Source: Dipteris shenzhenensis (lineage: Eukaryota; Polypodiophyta; Polypodiopsida; Gleicheniales). From it: 64,000 nucleotides of DNA. Of the stretch, positions 33,763 through 46,388 are shown piece after piece (position 1 is the first letter of the stretch; each line of letters begins with the position of its first letter). The stretch is taken from NCBI GenBank assembly GCA_047967505.1, contig CM106540.1; one strand, written 5' to 3'. Made by a program: the position numbers and the translations under genes. The notes under the pieces were generated by a model. That model was not told where the DNA came from. It saw only the letters and a program-made list of their open reading frames with translations, and ran no database searches.

Positions 33763-35476
33763 ATGCAAAGGAGTGCCAAGGTAAGACAAAATGACTCGGA
33801 AGAAATGAACTTGGGAGACAATGATAACTCACAAGCAGTCATGATAAGTACAAATCTCCCCCCACCATTCAAAGTAGCTCTCAAAAAGTTATTAGAACAG
33901 TATAAGTACATTTTTGCATGGCATTACACTGATATAAAGGGGGTAGATCCATCATTCTGTCAACATAGAACAAATCTGAAGGCTGATGCAGTACCAATCA
34001 TTCAAGGGAGATATAGAATGAATCCAAATCATGCCAAGTTGGTGAAGGAGGAAATTGACAAGTTGCTTAGGGTTGGTTTCATGTATCCCCTAACACATGT
34101 GACATGGTTATCTCCAATTGTTATTGTTCCAAAGAAAAATGGGAAACTGAGAATATGTGTTGATTACAGAAAGTTGAATGCAATAACCATCACTGATCCA
34201 TTCCCTCTTCCATTTTGTGATTCATTGCTTGATGCTGTGGCTGGACATGAGATTTATAGTTTTTTAGATGGTCTCAGTGGGTATAACTAGATTAGAATGG
34301 CTCCAGAAGACAGAGATAAAACTGCATTTGTAACAGAATGGGTTGTATTTGCATCCAATGTCATGACCTTTGGATTGAAAAATGCACCACCCACTTTCCA
34401 AAAATATATACAAGAGGTATTTGCAGAGTACCTGACCTCATTCATGAAGGTATTTCTGGATGACTTCTCAATATTTGGAAAAAGGATAGATCATTTGCAT
34501 CACTTGTCATTATGCTTTGCTAAATGTAGATTTGCTAGTCTGAGCTTAAATTGAGCTTAAACCCATCAAAATGTGCTTTTGCTATTAGTAGAGGTATTCT
34601 ACTAGGACATATTATCTCACAAGAAGGCATGGAGATTGACCCTAACAAGGTCTCAGCAATCCACAATGCCAAAGCTCCAAAAAATGTCAAGCAACTACAG
34701 AGATTCATTGGCCAAATAAAATGGTACTGCATATTTCTGAGATACCTTGCTGATATTTGTTATCCTCTCACTAAACTCACAAGGGATACTGAACCATTCA
34801 TTTGGGACACTCCTCAAGAACAAGCTTCAACACTCTCAAGAAGATACTAGTGGTTGCTCCTGTATTACAACCTCTTGATTGGTCTCTTCCTTTTGAAGTC
34901 TTTGTGGATGCATCAAATTCAGCAGTGGGAGCAGTCCTCATGCAACAACAATCACCTAAGTGGTTCAGACCTATATATTATGCAAGCAGAATCCTGAAAA
35001 AGCATGAAAAGAACTATGCAACAACATAGAGAGAAGCACTTGGTATGGTGTATGCTTTGAGTAAATTTAGACATTATCTTTTGGCTAACAAAGTACATTT
35101 TCATGTTGACCACCAGGCTTTAATTTACTTGGTCAACAAATAGCATCTAACAGGAAGATTAGCAAGATGGATGCTATTGTTGCAAGAGTTTGACTACACA
35201 ATTGTCCATAGACCAGGGAAACAACATGCAATTGCAGATTATCTGAGTAGGCTGCAGTCAGGAGAGCCTCCGACAGGTATACCAGATGAACTTCCTGATG
35301 CACATTTGTTCATGGTAAGAATTGATGAGCAACCAAACTGGTATGACAAAATGTTATTTTTTCTCAATGATGGACTAATCCCAGAAACAATGAATCAAGA
35401 TCAAAGAAAGAAGTTAGTGTTACAAAGCAAACCTTTTCTTATCATTTGCTGGAGTGTTGTACAGAAGGGGCATTGA
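33763..35476 (+). pseudogene. Gypsy reverse transcriptase and RNase H
   Basis: RT blocks include PKKNGKLRICVDYRKLNAIT, FLDGLSGYN, FGLKNAPPTFQ and the catalytic VFLDDFSIFG. RNase H has FEVFVDASNSAVGAVL and ends ADYLSRLQSG. TAG stops lie at 34288-34290 (YN*IRM), 35027-35029 and 35141-35143. An 11-bp tandem duplication (TGAGCTTAAAT, 34541-34551) shifts frame just before NPSKCAFA. Confidence 0.92.
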
Positions 35477-35590
35477 TCAGGTCATCAGGAGATGTGTCCA
35501 GGACCATGAGCAAAAAGCCGTATTAATAGAAGCACATGGAGGTACAGCACAGGAGGTCACTTCTCAAGAGATATTACAGGCAAGAAAATC

Positions 35591-36493
35591 TTGCAGGCTA
35601 GATTATGCTGGCCCACAGTGTTAAAGGATGCCCACAATTATGCAAAATCATGCCTACCTTGCCAAAGAGATGATAGACCAATGGATAGTGACAGGATGCC
35701 GCACCAACCCATCCTTCCATTGGGTCCATTTCAAAACTGGGGATTGGACTTTATTGGACCAATCAAGCCTCCAGCAAAATATTCAGGTAGCCAATATATA
35801 CTTGGTGCTACTGATTATTGCACAAAATGGGTAGAGGCTATTGCACTCAAAACATGTAAAGCTAGAACAATTGCACACTTTCTCTACCATAATATTGTTA
35901 CCAGATTTGGTGTTTTGATTGAGATTGTATCTGATAGAGGGACCCATTTCATAAACAAAACAATCAAAAAGATGACAAAAATGTACATGATGTTGCACAA
36001 AAAATCTACAGCATATTACCCACAAGCCAATGGTTTGGCTGAGAGTACAAACAAGTTAATGAAAAAGGTTTACAGAAGAACCATTATTGATCATCCAAAG
36101 GATTGGGATCAGCATTTAGACTCAGTACTTTGGGCACTAAGGATAGCTCACAAGGTAGCCACAGGATTGACACCTTTCAGGCAATAGTATGGATGTGAGG
36201 CAATAGTACCCATGGAATTTATTGCAGGAAGTCTCAGAGTAGCAATTGACAAAAAACTTTTCCCAGAAGACTCCATCAATGCAAGATTGGAGCAGCTTTT
36301 ACAATTGGATGAGGATAGATTGACAAGCTCTCACACAGGTAACATTATTCAAAGAAGAAGAGCAACATGGATAAATAGAAACATAAAGTTTAAGCTTTTC
36401 AAAAAGGGATATTTAGTGTTGATGTTCAACACCAAGCTAGGAAAAATGCCAAGGAAATTCAAACTCAGATATGATCGTCGACATTCAGGGTAA
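35591..36493 (+). pseudogene. Gypsy integrase
   Basis: The frame has the zinc-binding CLPCQRDD segment and the catalytic triad region: D in WGLDFIGPI, D in IVSDRGTHF and E in ANGLAEST. It continues after a TAG at 36185-36187 into a C-terminal part with EQLLQLDEDR and RPLKFKL-like RKFKLRYD. The triad residues are all present. Confidence 0.9.
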
Positions 36494-36718
36494 TTGAGGC
36501 ATATGAACAAGGGACATTTCTTCTCTTAGATATCCATGGTAGTACATTTGACAAACCAGTAAATGGCTTCAGATTGAAACCATACATTGCAGATCATACA
36601 ATAGAGGCAAAACTAAATACAATTTCTCTCCATGATTTTGTATATACAACATAATATTTTCACTCTATTTTAACATTTCAAGTTACCAAAGTACAAACTA
36701 TATGTATATCATATATAC

Positions 36719-36760
36719 AAGGACCTACAAAAGAAAGTCAAGGACCTACAGAAGAAAGTC
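36719..36760 (+). repeat. 21-bp tandem repeat, two units
   Basis: Two adjacent 21-bp units (36719-36739 and 36740-36760) differ at one base. Each begins AAGGACCTAC and ends GAAAGTC. They lie just after the integrase end of the Gypsy element. Confidence 0.8.
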
Positions 36761-37887
36761 ACAAGGATTCAAGAGGTTACAACTATTCAGTCTTCAAAAA
36801 ATCAAAGAAGAACTATATGTAGTGAGACGAATGAAGAAAATAATGCAATATCAAAAATATTTTACAAATCGACTGATGGGAGAAATCAAGAGCAGCAACT
36901 AAAGAGCACTATGCGAAGCAACAGTAGACATCTCTCTGCCACCCTAACAAAACAACTTCACATCAAGCGACAGCCCCGCCCAACAAGACACTCAAACCAA
37001 CTACAAAGCAGCAAACTATCTAATCATGTAATTTTATTTTATCTTGGCAAACAAGGGGTCAATTATAATGTCATCACAGGAGAGCTGGAGCATACAAAAA
37101 AGCCATATGTGATCAAAGCAGCAGTCTGACTAGAATCTCGACAGGAATCTGACTCCTTGGACAATGCAGTTCGACTGGCATCCAACCCACCTCCAACTTG
37201 GACAGGCACAGTCTGCCGACAACACAATTGGCCCAGTCAAATATATCCGACTCGCGTCCGCCAGTGCTCTGCCACAATCTGTCTCGGCCAAAGTCCGATT
37301 GATGCTAAGGCAACGTGTCACTTTCAATTGACACATATGAGGTCCGACTGCCCCTCTTCTGACTAAAGGCGTGCACACCGCAAAGCATTTGACTTTGCCT
37401 CAACTCCAATGAGTCAACCATCTACATCCTCAACTATAGCCTGCTGACTATCCATGACTAAGGGAATTTTGTCCCATCCGACGCACAATTCGCGAGATTC
37501 ATTGTACTCTTGCCTCAAAATGCAAGCATATGATCTCACCACCCACACTATGTGGATAATTCCCCACTTTCATGCAAAGCTCTAGTCTCGGCATAGCCAA
37601 TCATGGAAATTACACATGACACTGACGCAATCCTCACAAGGACTCTCATAATCCAATAATGGGAGCTTGATGCAACTCTCCCTCAATCACCAACTCTGAC
37701 TGCTAGTCGACAATAAGCAAACTCAACAAAGGTCAACCAGAAAACACCAGTCCCAGCAAGCTCCACACCACACAAACTGGTACATATGGCACCAAAACGT
37801 AAGTCCCGACCCACAACCCAGATCTCTTCTCAGCCTCGATAGGCATCTCTATACCTCCTCATCTCTACTGCCCTCCTCGACTCGGAC

Positions 37888-39741
37888 ATGGCTCCCAGGA
37901 AGAAGTCGATGACCCTCGCACAAAAGAGCCCATGCTGGAGCCCTGCTATAGAGAAAGCCATCATGGCAGAAGCAAATGAAGAGACAAAGAGCAATTGTGA
38001 GATGCCACAACCAACACTCAAGAAGAAGATAATTACAGCTACCTTCCCTAGATTCAAAGTATCTCTAGAGGTGCAGAAGGACCAAAAGTGGCTGAAAAAG
38101 ATCGGCTTGCTACACTATGCAACACTACCCTGGGCAGCTTGGAAATCCTCACCCGATGCTCTCAAAGACAGTATGAGTCTTTCCAAAAAATGGGAGGTAA
38201 GTTGACAGATACATTGACGGTTACCCCGGAAGTCCTTGTTGAAGTTTTTCAATTATCGTTGATAAGGGAGGTAACATATCAAAAGGATATTGATCAAGAG
38301 ATACAGCAAGAGTTCTCGGTCTGCCAGAGACGGCCAAAAAGTATTTTGTTGTCAGTAATGTGCAAGACAATGGGAGAAGGCAACAGTTAATCTGGTATTT
38401 GGAGAGAATGCAATTGTTGGTCAAAACCAATACAATGAGCCGTGACTCATATGCCTTGCTCGGAGTAGCTGAAAAGGGGACCAGAATCACTTGGGCTCAT
38501 ATCCTGCATTCAAGGGTCATGAGGGAAATTGTCAAAAAGGACTTAACGTCAACAAATGCACACTCGAAGATTTCGCCAATCATCATTGCTCTATTCGAAT
38601 TTGCAACACAAAGTTCTACTAAGAAACCTCATGTGCTTATCCAATATAGGGAGCAAAGGACAAAAATGTGGCAAGCCAAGATACAAAGCAAGAGAGTAGG
38701 CATAGCCCAAATCCGGTAAAAGATGCCTTGGTACAAGATTTGGAGGCCGTCAACTATTCACATAAAGAGAGCATGCAAGCGGTGTATGGAACATCACTAG
38801 CAGAATGGTTATGGGATACTCCCATTGCCAAAGAAGCAGAGCTCCCAAGAAAATTAGGGAAGCCAGCAACAAGGAAGATTAAGCTAAATCCAAGAGCAAA
38901 CATAGTAGCGAAGCATACATGGGTGCAGCCAGAAGATGACCTCCCAAGAATCCTACTCAATACTCCTCCATAGCCCAGTAGGTGGTTTCTCACCACTATG
39001 GAAACTTACTGTTCTTTCGTATACCCCAATATCGATACACTAGCAAAGAGGACACATGAGGAGGTGTCAACAATGGAGGTAGACCATGCCTTAATCACAA
39101 TGAAAGACTACTGTGATCAGCAAAGAAAAAAGAACCGAGAATCGCAAAAGCAAGTACAGGAGTTACAAAAAGAAAAAGAGGCAACAAAGAGTTTCCTTCT
39201 CAAACAGACAGAACTTGAGAAAGAGCTGGCTAAGGCACATGCATAGGTTGCAAAGATGGCTAAAGAATACCACAGCTCCAAGGAACAACAAAACAAATAC
39301 ATAGAAAAATTGACAGGTCAAGTCAAAGTACAACAAGAATGCATGCCTACTATCAAAGCATGGCTGCAAGAAATGAAAAATGAGTTTTTTGTTCAACTTG
39401 ACAAAATGGGAGCTGATCAAAGAGAATTACAGATTGAGAATACACTCCTAAAAGATCGTATCTGTGCACTTGAAAATGTTGAAGTACAACTCAAGGAATT
39501 GGCAGTAGAAGTAGATGGTGTGCTTATAACAACAGCAGTAGATATTACTAAAATGAAGAATCATCTCAGCAAAACTTCACAGGAAGCATGGGCCAATCTT
39601 AAAAGTAGGCTTTTTGCAATTGCTACATGCCCATATCAAGCATTTACTTCAGCTACTTATGGATATGAGGCTATGGCACATGAGCTAAAGGATCTCAGGG
39701 CAAGAGTGGTGGGAACTAAAAGACAACTACCATTTGAGTAG
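37888..39741 (+). pseudogene. Extra ORF region downstream of Gypsy integrase (unknown, coiled-coil C-terminus)
   Basis: Sense-strand coding blocks lie between integrase and the 3' LTR. MAPRKKSMTLAQKSP begins at 37888. A middle block in shifted frames includes ITWAHILHSRVMREI (about 38488), and the last block (38998-39741) is strongly helical and heptad-like (QVQELQKEKEATKS, LLKDRICALENVEVQLKELA). At least two frame changes and a TAG (39244-39246) break it. Position and size match the env-like or extra ORFs of Athila/Tat elements, but I see no signal peptide or transmembrane segment. Function is unknown. Confidence 0.6.
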
Positions 39742-40114
39742 AATTTTTCCATACTAGGAGAAGAACCTATTAACACCTCAAAACTCCTACAATGCATACA
39801 GAAGAGGCTAATCAATATGCCCAGGTAGAAACAAGATGCCTACATTATTTGCAAATGCTGATGCTATGAGTAGCCCAACTCAATCCTAGTGTGCTAGTCC
39901 ACCTAAGACTATAGAAGCACCAGAATATATAGCAGATGCAAAGCAGCATGACATAGAGGAATACTAGCCCACATATAACCACGTTGTCAGTCAAAGTACA
40001 GAAATTGACTTGGCAGTGACACACAGTTTCAAGCTTGATCTGAAGGATTATTTCCAGTAAAGGGTTCGAGTCTCCAAATTTTTGAGAAAAAGTCTCTCCA
40101 CCTGAAGTGCCAAG

Positions 40115-40569
40115 TGTTGAAGACTCAATCTCCACCTACGTGGCCAATAACCCATGGTCAGCATAGGTTAGGATAAGTCAGTCCCATGGCACAAGGCAAT
40201 TACTAAGAGTATGTAGTGGATACCACTTTTTGTAACTAATAAGTAGTGGGCTAATGCAATAGTATGATGTTTTGTAACAAGGGCTATTACTAAAAGATAT
40301 AATTGACTGCATACTTATAAAAGTCAGAATGGATCTGGACAGCTATAAAAGTCCTATAACAACCCATTTTGAGGTTGAGTTGTTGTTTATCTCTGCTGAA
40401 GCATAATACAATATATCCATTTTGCAGATTCATGAGTTATTTACTGTTCTTTCATTGTTTAGTTCAATCTACATGCAACTCCTGTCAGTCTCTTGTCCAA
40501 CTCCTTGCACCTATTGCATTTGAGTTTATGTGTGTTCTATGTTTTCATTTTTTGAATGCACTCTGAACA
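40115..40569 (+). repeat. 3' LTR of the Gypsy element
   Basis: It is 455 bp long, collinear with 29596-30053, ends GAACA and is followed by the TAGAA duplication. A typical polypurine tract is not obvious upstream; the nearest purine run is GAGAAAAAG at about 40084. Confidence 0.93.
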
Positions 40570-40574
40570 TAGAA

Positions 40575-41540
40575 CACTCATCAAGAGAAATTGTGAGCAA
40601 GAATTTTCAACAAACATTAGCACTTCTACAATGAGCATCTCTCATGAGACTTGTCTATAGAATGCATTTGTTCGTACTAACTGTGAATCTAGGTATGAAG
40701 GCGATCAAGATGCACGGTTGAATGGTGGATGCAATTGTGGAAAAGGTGAACATGCAAAAGTTTTTAGCAAAGAGAGGCCATTTGGGACTCAAAGCTAGGG
40801 ATGACTTTGACTTGTTAGGAATTGCCAAATGTTTTTAAAACTTTTTTTTCCCCAAAAAAGAGGGTTTGTATTAATATGTCAAATGAGTATATACATGTCT
40901 ATTATAATAGCTATTAGCAGGAGAACCTTCTCAGAGGGGGAAGTCTACTACCATACAAAAATCCTCTGGTCATCAAAAAACGGTAATATATGACTGGGAA
41001 TAGTAGGAATAGGTGAAGAAGGAAAAACAGTGGCACGAGCAAGAGCTGGACCACCTAGAGGTTTATCAACAACATCAAGACCCAAAAAAGAAGGGGCAAC
41101 ACCAGAATGAGTAAGATAGTCCAAATCACCCCAGCTTTTATCAACAAAAGCAGGTTCAACAGGAACATTAGTATGAACAATAGGAACAAGATCTTTGCTT
41201 TAGAGCGGTTCATCTTTAACTGCAGGAGCAAGGACATAAAGGGATAGAGGAGAAGTAGAAGGATTGTGCAGCTGCTCCATGAATTCTTTTGCAAATAGTC
41301 ATTCCCAGCAGACTTTATAAGATACACTGGATGGGTCAGCTCATGAAACAAGCCTCCTGAAGGGACGACAAAGGGGGGAGTGACCAATTGAGTAACCATA
41401 GGTGCCAAGGGAGGGTGGATGATAGCTAGGCCCATAGAGGAAACAAGTACTGAAGAGGGGGGGGAGGCAGATCCGGAGTGACAGAGGGGGCTAAGGTGTG
41501 GTTGCTTCTAAATAGTTCTTCTTTTTTTGCTTCCACAAGT
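40575..41540. other. Spacer/unassigned sequence before the LINE fragment
   Basis: A minus-strand ORF at 41055-41435 starts MGLAIIHPPLAPMVTQLV and turns Leu-rich. It lies where LINE reverse transcriptase would be expected but shows no RT motifs, so the LINE is probably truncated or rearranged here. Confidence 0.4.
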
Positions 41541-41541
41541 T

Positions 41542-42880
41542 CTACCAATGCCATAACTTGATCCGGCAGTGTGGTTTCTTCATTTGCAAATCTTTGCCCT
41601 GGCTTTTATCCAGAGAGATTAGGATTGGTTTATGGTCAGAGAAGGGAAGAGAAACAAGGGCTTCGCTCTTGTAGCATAAAACTGAATCTACAATGTCTGT
41701 TGAGCAGCAAGCCCTATCTATCCTTGCTTTCCTGTGGAAAAGGCTAGATTTGTTGTTAGTCCAGGTGAAAGACGTGTCTGTAGAGATATCAATAAGCATA
41801 GCAAAGTCTTTCAAAGCATTCTAGGAAGACAATTCCCTACCCCTTAAGGTGTTTCCTATTCCATTCCACCTGTCTTGTGGGATTCTACCATGTTGAAGTC
41901 ACCTAGAAGAATAGTATTGTTTTGAAGGACTTGCCATCCCAAAGAAGAGCCCTTTCCCTTGCCGACTTAGGGGCGTAGATAGAAAAAAATTGACAATTTA
42001 GATGAGGATAACAAAAGTCAAGTCCTATCCCAAAAGTCTCAAAAATGGGTAGTGGTCGCGTGATTGCCTGAGTGAGGTGATCTGCTATTTCCAGAACTAC
42101 ACCACCTCTCCCTTCTTTGTGGTTGGTGCAAAACCACTATATTTCGTCATCTATCTGATTGAGCTGCCAGCGTAGCTTAGCCCCTGACACTTTAAGCTCC
42201 TGTAAGGATACAAAATCAAGTCTAAGGCTTAATGAACCTAACCACCTTCTAAAAATAGCAAGTTTGAGGTCATTTGTTAATCCCTGGATGTTGATACTCA
42301 AGAAGGAAAAGTTATCTTGCATCATTGAGAAGTGTTTTTATTTCTTTTCTTCTTGAAGATGTAGTGGGCTCTGTTCTACGGATATAATGCAAAGCCTCTC
42401 GACATTCTTCTTTTCTCTCTCTCAATTGAGCTGAGTTCCTTTCCTTTGATGTTTACCTCTTCAGCCTGTGCCTTTGCTTTTCCCACTTGTGAAAGGAGGA
42501 CCTTCCTTATCAGCTGTTTCATGTTCTTCCTATTCCAATTGCACCTCAAAATCTTGGGTGGTGACACCAAATTTCTTTTCTCCTGAGCTATGATCCATCT
42601 TTTCTTCCATAATTATATCTTTACCTTTTCCTTATGCTTCACTTCCTATGGTCTGGGAGCCAGATGCACTAAGGCCTTATTCCATTGTGAGGTCTACCTC
42701 TCTCATACTTTGGCTAGTATTTGGACTAATACTATATGTACAATGATGGCCACTTGGATGAGCATGTAGGGGTCTTCTCAAGTGGCGTCTTCTAGGAGGG
42801 TTACTTTCCTTAGTGCATGGAGACGCTTCCATTTCTTTTTGGAGTCTTGTATAGGGTTGCGATTGCATTCTCAACGTCAA
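41542..42880 (-). pseudogene. LINE (L1-like) fragment: ORF1 tail and AP-endonuclease
   Basis: On the minus strand, 42325-42137 reads FLSINIQGLTNDLKL and LDFVSLQELK, the start of an L1-type endonuclease. GDFN, the Asp/Asn metal-site motif, is at 41903-41892. FTWTNN, ARIDRA and LPFSDHKPI, the C-terminal SDH motif, are within 41814-41542. Basic, Lys/Glu-rich sequence upstream (42880-42376) may be the end of ORF1. Stops and frameshifts separate the blocks, and no reverse transcriptase follows. It is a dead, 3'-deleted copy. Confidence 0.8.
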
Positions 42881-44089
42881 CCTTGTATTTTCTCTACCTC
42901 TTTTTTAGGTGTTTTTTTGGCCATCTTGCAGCCTTTTTCATGCATTGCATGTTGTATTTTTGCTTTGAGAATTATAACTTCATTTCCAATCATATTGTAC
43001 ACCCCCATGTGAAGAATAAGTTCTAGGTGTCATTTTTCCTCCCTGGTCTTTGGACCAAGCTGCCCTATCTTTTAGTTAACAGATAGAAGTTTACACAAGG
43101 GGAAGTTGCATGTTTCCTAACCTATAGCATTATTCCATATCCTATGAAATCCCATAAGAAATTTTTGATTGCTTCTGGAAGAACACTAGTAGCATTGTTG
43201 TGAAGACAATTCATGCTCAGAGATTAGGACATAGTGAATTTTTGCTATGTTTGAAGGTTTCAACATACAAAAATTTCATTTGTAGACAACTGTATGTTCA
43301 TTTGCTAGGCAAGAGTTGCAGTGTAGCAGAAATCTACCAATGGAAACTGTGCACAATTCTTTGAAATGAGCAATTGTTTGTGTTGTAGAAACCTTTAGGC
43401 CAGCTAAGGACCTAGGATTGGATCAAAAACATTTCAAATGTAGATAAAATGCAATAACCAAAGACATCCCTTGTGTGGCGACAATAAGACCATGTGTGTG
43501 CAATGAGCGGCCGAATAAAAAGAACTTTTAAGGCTTTGAAAGAAAGAAAAGGGAAGAGAGACTCAAGAGAGGGAATACGAAGTGATCTTCATTATCAATA
43601 GAGTGAGAATCCACTCCAATGCAACTCAAAATACTATAAATACAAGGGAGAAGAAGAGGTTTCATATGTGCAAGAGGGAGCGGAAGCTCCAAGACTACTC
43701 ATAGAGAGAGAATGAACTAGAGAGAGATGGACTCAAGAGTCTACATAAGAGAATATTTGCAAGAGGGAGAGAAGGCTCATGGAAGAGGCTTAAGGAGACT
43801 AAAGCTACAGCAACATGAGGCCTAATGGTGGAAGAGATGATGCACAAGGGAGAGGCGGGCTCCTTTTATAGAGATTTTATCATCCTCCTTCACCCATTTA
43901 CAATTGCTACCTATAGATTCCTTTCCCCATCAATCACATAAGCTCCTATGTCACCATCCATGTCCTTTTTGGCTACTCTTGCCATGTGTCCCATCAAAAG
44001 ATGCTCAAGACTCTTAAAATATTAAGAAAATCAAGAGTCTCCCCACATGGAGCCCATAGGGACACTCTCTTTTCCATATGTCCACATCC
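42881..44089. other. Spacer, no supported gene
   Basis: It contains short ORFs without domains and GA-rich stretches (about 43540-43860). No RNA or coding gene is supported. Confidence 0.5.
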
Positions 44090-44094
44090 TCCAT

Positions 44095-44812
44095 TGTTAG
44101 ATATGCTCCACTCTTGTGTAACTACACGGGAACTAGCTAACTCTACTTGTAAGCCCCCCATATGAGGAGAAGGCATTTGAGTAGCTCAGTTATCCGGTAG
44201 GTCCTAGTTTGGACACCAGATGGGGGCCATGTGTGGCCTGATGGCTGGACGGAGTTGGCACACTGCCAACTAGGCTACATGCAAGTGCGGGAAGGCATCC
44301 CATGACTAACCGCACTGAGGGTAGATGGAGCATTTCTTGGGGCAATCCACTCTCGGGTTGCGGGGCCTGTTTGGAGCCTCAGATCATCTCGGATGGCTCT
44401 GGGCCGAATGGCAATCGTAGCTCAGTTGCTCTATTTTGCGCACCGATTTTATCATGTGGTCGGTGGCCTATTTCGGGATCGACCCCCAGTCGGCCATTTT
44501 GGGCGGATTGGGTCGATCACCCAATTGGGTCTAACTGACTACAACTGGTGGCTATATAAGAGCGAGCTCATGAAGCCCATTTCATCATTGGCTATAGCAA
44601 CCATGATTCCTTAGCATCTAGCCTCCGTCCTCTACTGTTTCCAGTATGCCATCAAAGCTTCTTTCACAGGAGCGCACGGTTGGGAGGCAACGCCATCTAT
44701 TGTATCAGTTTTATAGTAATCAAATTTTTGATTCTCCATACTATCTGTTTTTCTCTCTTGCATACGAGATCCAGTTATCTGTTGAGCACAGACATTGTAT
44801 TGTTTTCTTACA
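44095..44812 (+). repeat. 5' LTR, Copia family 1 copy 4
   Basis: It is 718 bp long, begins TGTTAGATATG with a 4-bp deletion relative to the other copies, and ends TTACA. Confidence 0.93.
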
Positions 44813-44883
44813 TGGTATCAGAGCTTGGACTCTAGCAAGAAGATTTGGTAGTGTGTTTCTGTTTTGCGAGCAGATTGTGAGAG

Positions 44884-46388
44884 ATGGCCCAGCTCGCAAG
44901 ACTGAGAATCCCACCGTTCGATGAAAGCAAAAAGTTGGATAATTCTAACTATCCACTCTGGAAGTTCAAGATGAAGACCATCCTAAGCAGGTACGAGCTT
45001 TGGGACACTGCTACTAGGGTGACGTGAAGCCAGTTGCAAGACCAAATCTAGCCAATGCAGGACAATAGATAGTACCAACTGTGAATGAGATTCTTGCGTG
45101 GACAAGAAGAAATGCAGATGCATTGTGTTCTATTATCTGCAGTGTAAGTGACTCTGTCATGGTGTTAATTCAACATGTCACCATAGCGGAGGAGGCATGG
45201 ATGGTCTTGAAAAATTAGTACGAGACCACGAATCAGACATGGATTCAGAATCTAGAGACTCAACTCGCGAACGAGAAATTGTCTAAGTCTAAAGCGGTGG
45301 AAAACTTCATCACCAGGGTGAAGAATCTGCGCGATCACATGACTGCAATTGGCATCACCATCACCAGCGAGAATCTAGCACGAAGGTGCATACGGATTCT
45401 CCCACCAAAGTACGACGGTCTTGTTATAGCATTGAATACGCAGAACAAAAATCCACCCCTCAATTTTAAGGATTTCAGTGCTATGCTTCTGGAGGAGGAG
45501 ATACGTCAAAAGACGAGCTAGAGAAGATTCGGCTTTCTACGTTGGATCAAAGAAAGGTAAGGGTAAGGACTTTGGTAACCCATCTTCTTCTGATGATAAA
45601 AAGAGAAAGAAGAAGACCAAGTGCTTCTATTGCAACAAGGCAAGGCACAAGCAGAATGAGTGCCGACCGAAAGAAGATTGCAGATGAGAAGAACGGAGTA
45701 AAGAAAGAGTTCAGCAACAGCGCATAGGCAATACCAGTAGAGCTGTTTGTAGCAATTGAGGAGATTTGCATGGAGGCAGTTCATGTACCTACGGATGAAC
45801 CTTGGATTATGGACTATGGTGCATCGTGCCACATGACCAGTCAGAAGGATTGGTATACCTCTCTATAGCCAGTAGGGAATGACATCCTGGTAGCAGTCGG
45901 CAATGATGCAAAATGTCCAGCAAAAGGAAAAGGTACGATTGCTCTCAAGTCAGATGGAGTTCTAAAATAGTTCTCTAATGTTCTATTTGTGCCAGATATC
46001 AAGAGGAACTTGTTGTCCGTTTCTGTGATCACGGATTGGGACCTCAAAGTTCACTTCTATAAGAATCGTGCATAGATTATAAATCTTCAAGGGAAGGTCA
46101 TTGGTAAAGGTACACGGCGCAACAACACCTACAAACTCTCAGCTTTCAGTGCTCGAGCCGATGTGAAGAGAACACTAAGCTGTGGCATGAGAGGTTTGGT
46201 CATCTAAACCTTAGTTCTTTAAAGGAGATGCATAAAAGTGGAATGATTGTAGACCTACCAAGATTATAGATCTGCTCGATGTATGTGAAGCTTGCATGAT
46301 GGGCAAGCAGCATCGGTAGCCTTTCCTAAAGAGGCCAACAGGGCAAAGGCTCCTCTAGAGCTCGTTCACACGAACCTCTACAGAAAGA
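44884..46388 (+). pseudogene. Copia family 1 gag-protease-integrase N-part (copy 4)
   Basis: It is collinear with copy 2 from MAQLARLRIP. TAG stops at 45216-45218 and 45725-45727 coincide exactly with stops in copy 2. TAGs at 45866-45868 and 46073-46075 align with CAG codons that are still intact in copy 2 (23516 and 23723). Several 1-bp indels also shift frame. Confidence 0.9.

Larger units (their letters stand above)
29596..40569 (+). mobile_element. Ty3/Gypsy LTR retrotransposon, 11 kb, dead
   Basis: Direct LTRs at 29596-30053 and 40115-40569 (TGTTGAAGAC...GAACA) are flanked by the perfect duplication TAGAA (29591-29595 and 40570-40574). Internal order is gag, protease, RT, RNase H, integrase, which defines Ty3/Gypsy. 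About 1 kb of leader precedes gag, and about 3.4 kb of extra sequence follows integrase, as in Athila/Tat-type plant Gypsy elements. I could not recognise a standard primer site after the 5' LTR. Many in-frame stops, mostly TAG, make it non-coding today. Confidence 0.95.

Noticed and set aside
37130-37378. Cys-rich minus-strand ORF within the Gypsy element
   Set aside because: It has no spacing typical of a zinc-binding or secreted peptide. It lies in the non-coding gap between integrase and the extra ORF.
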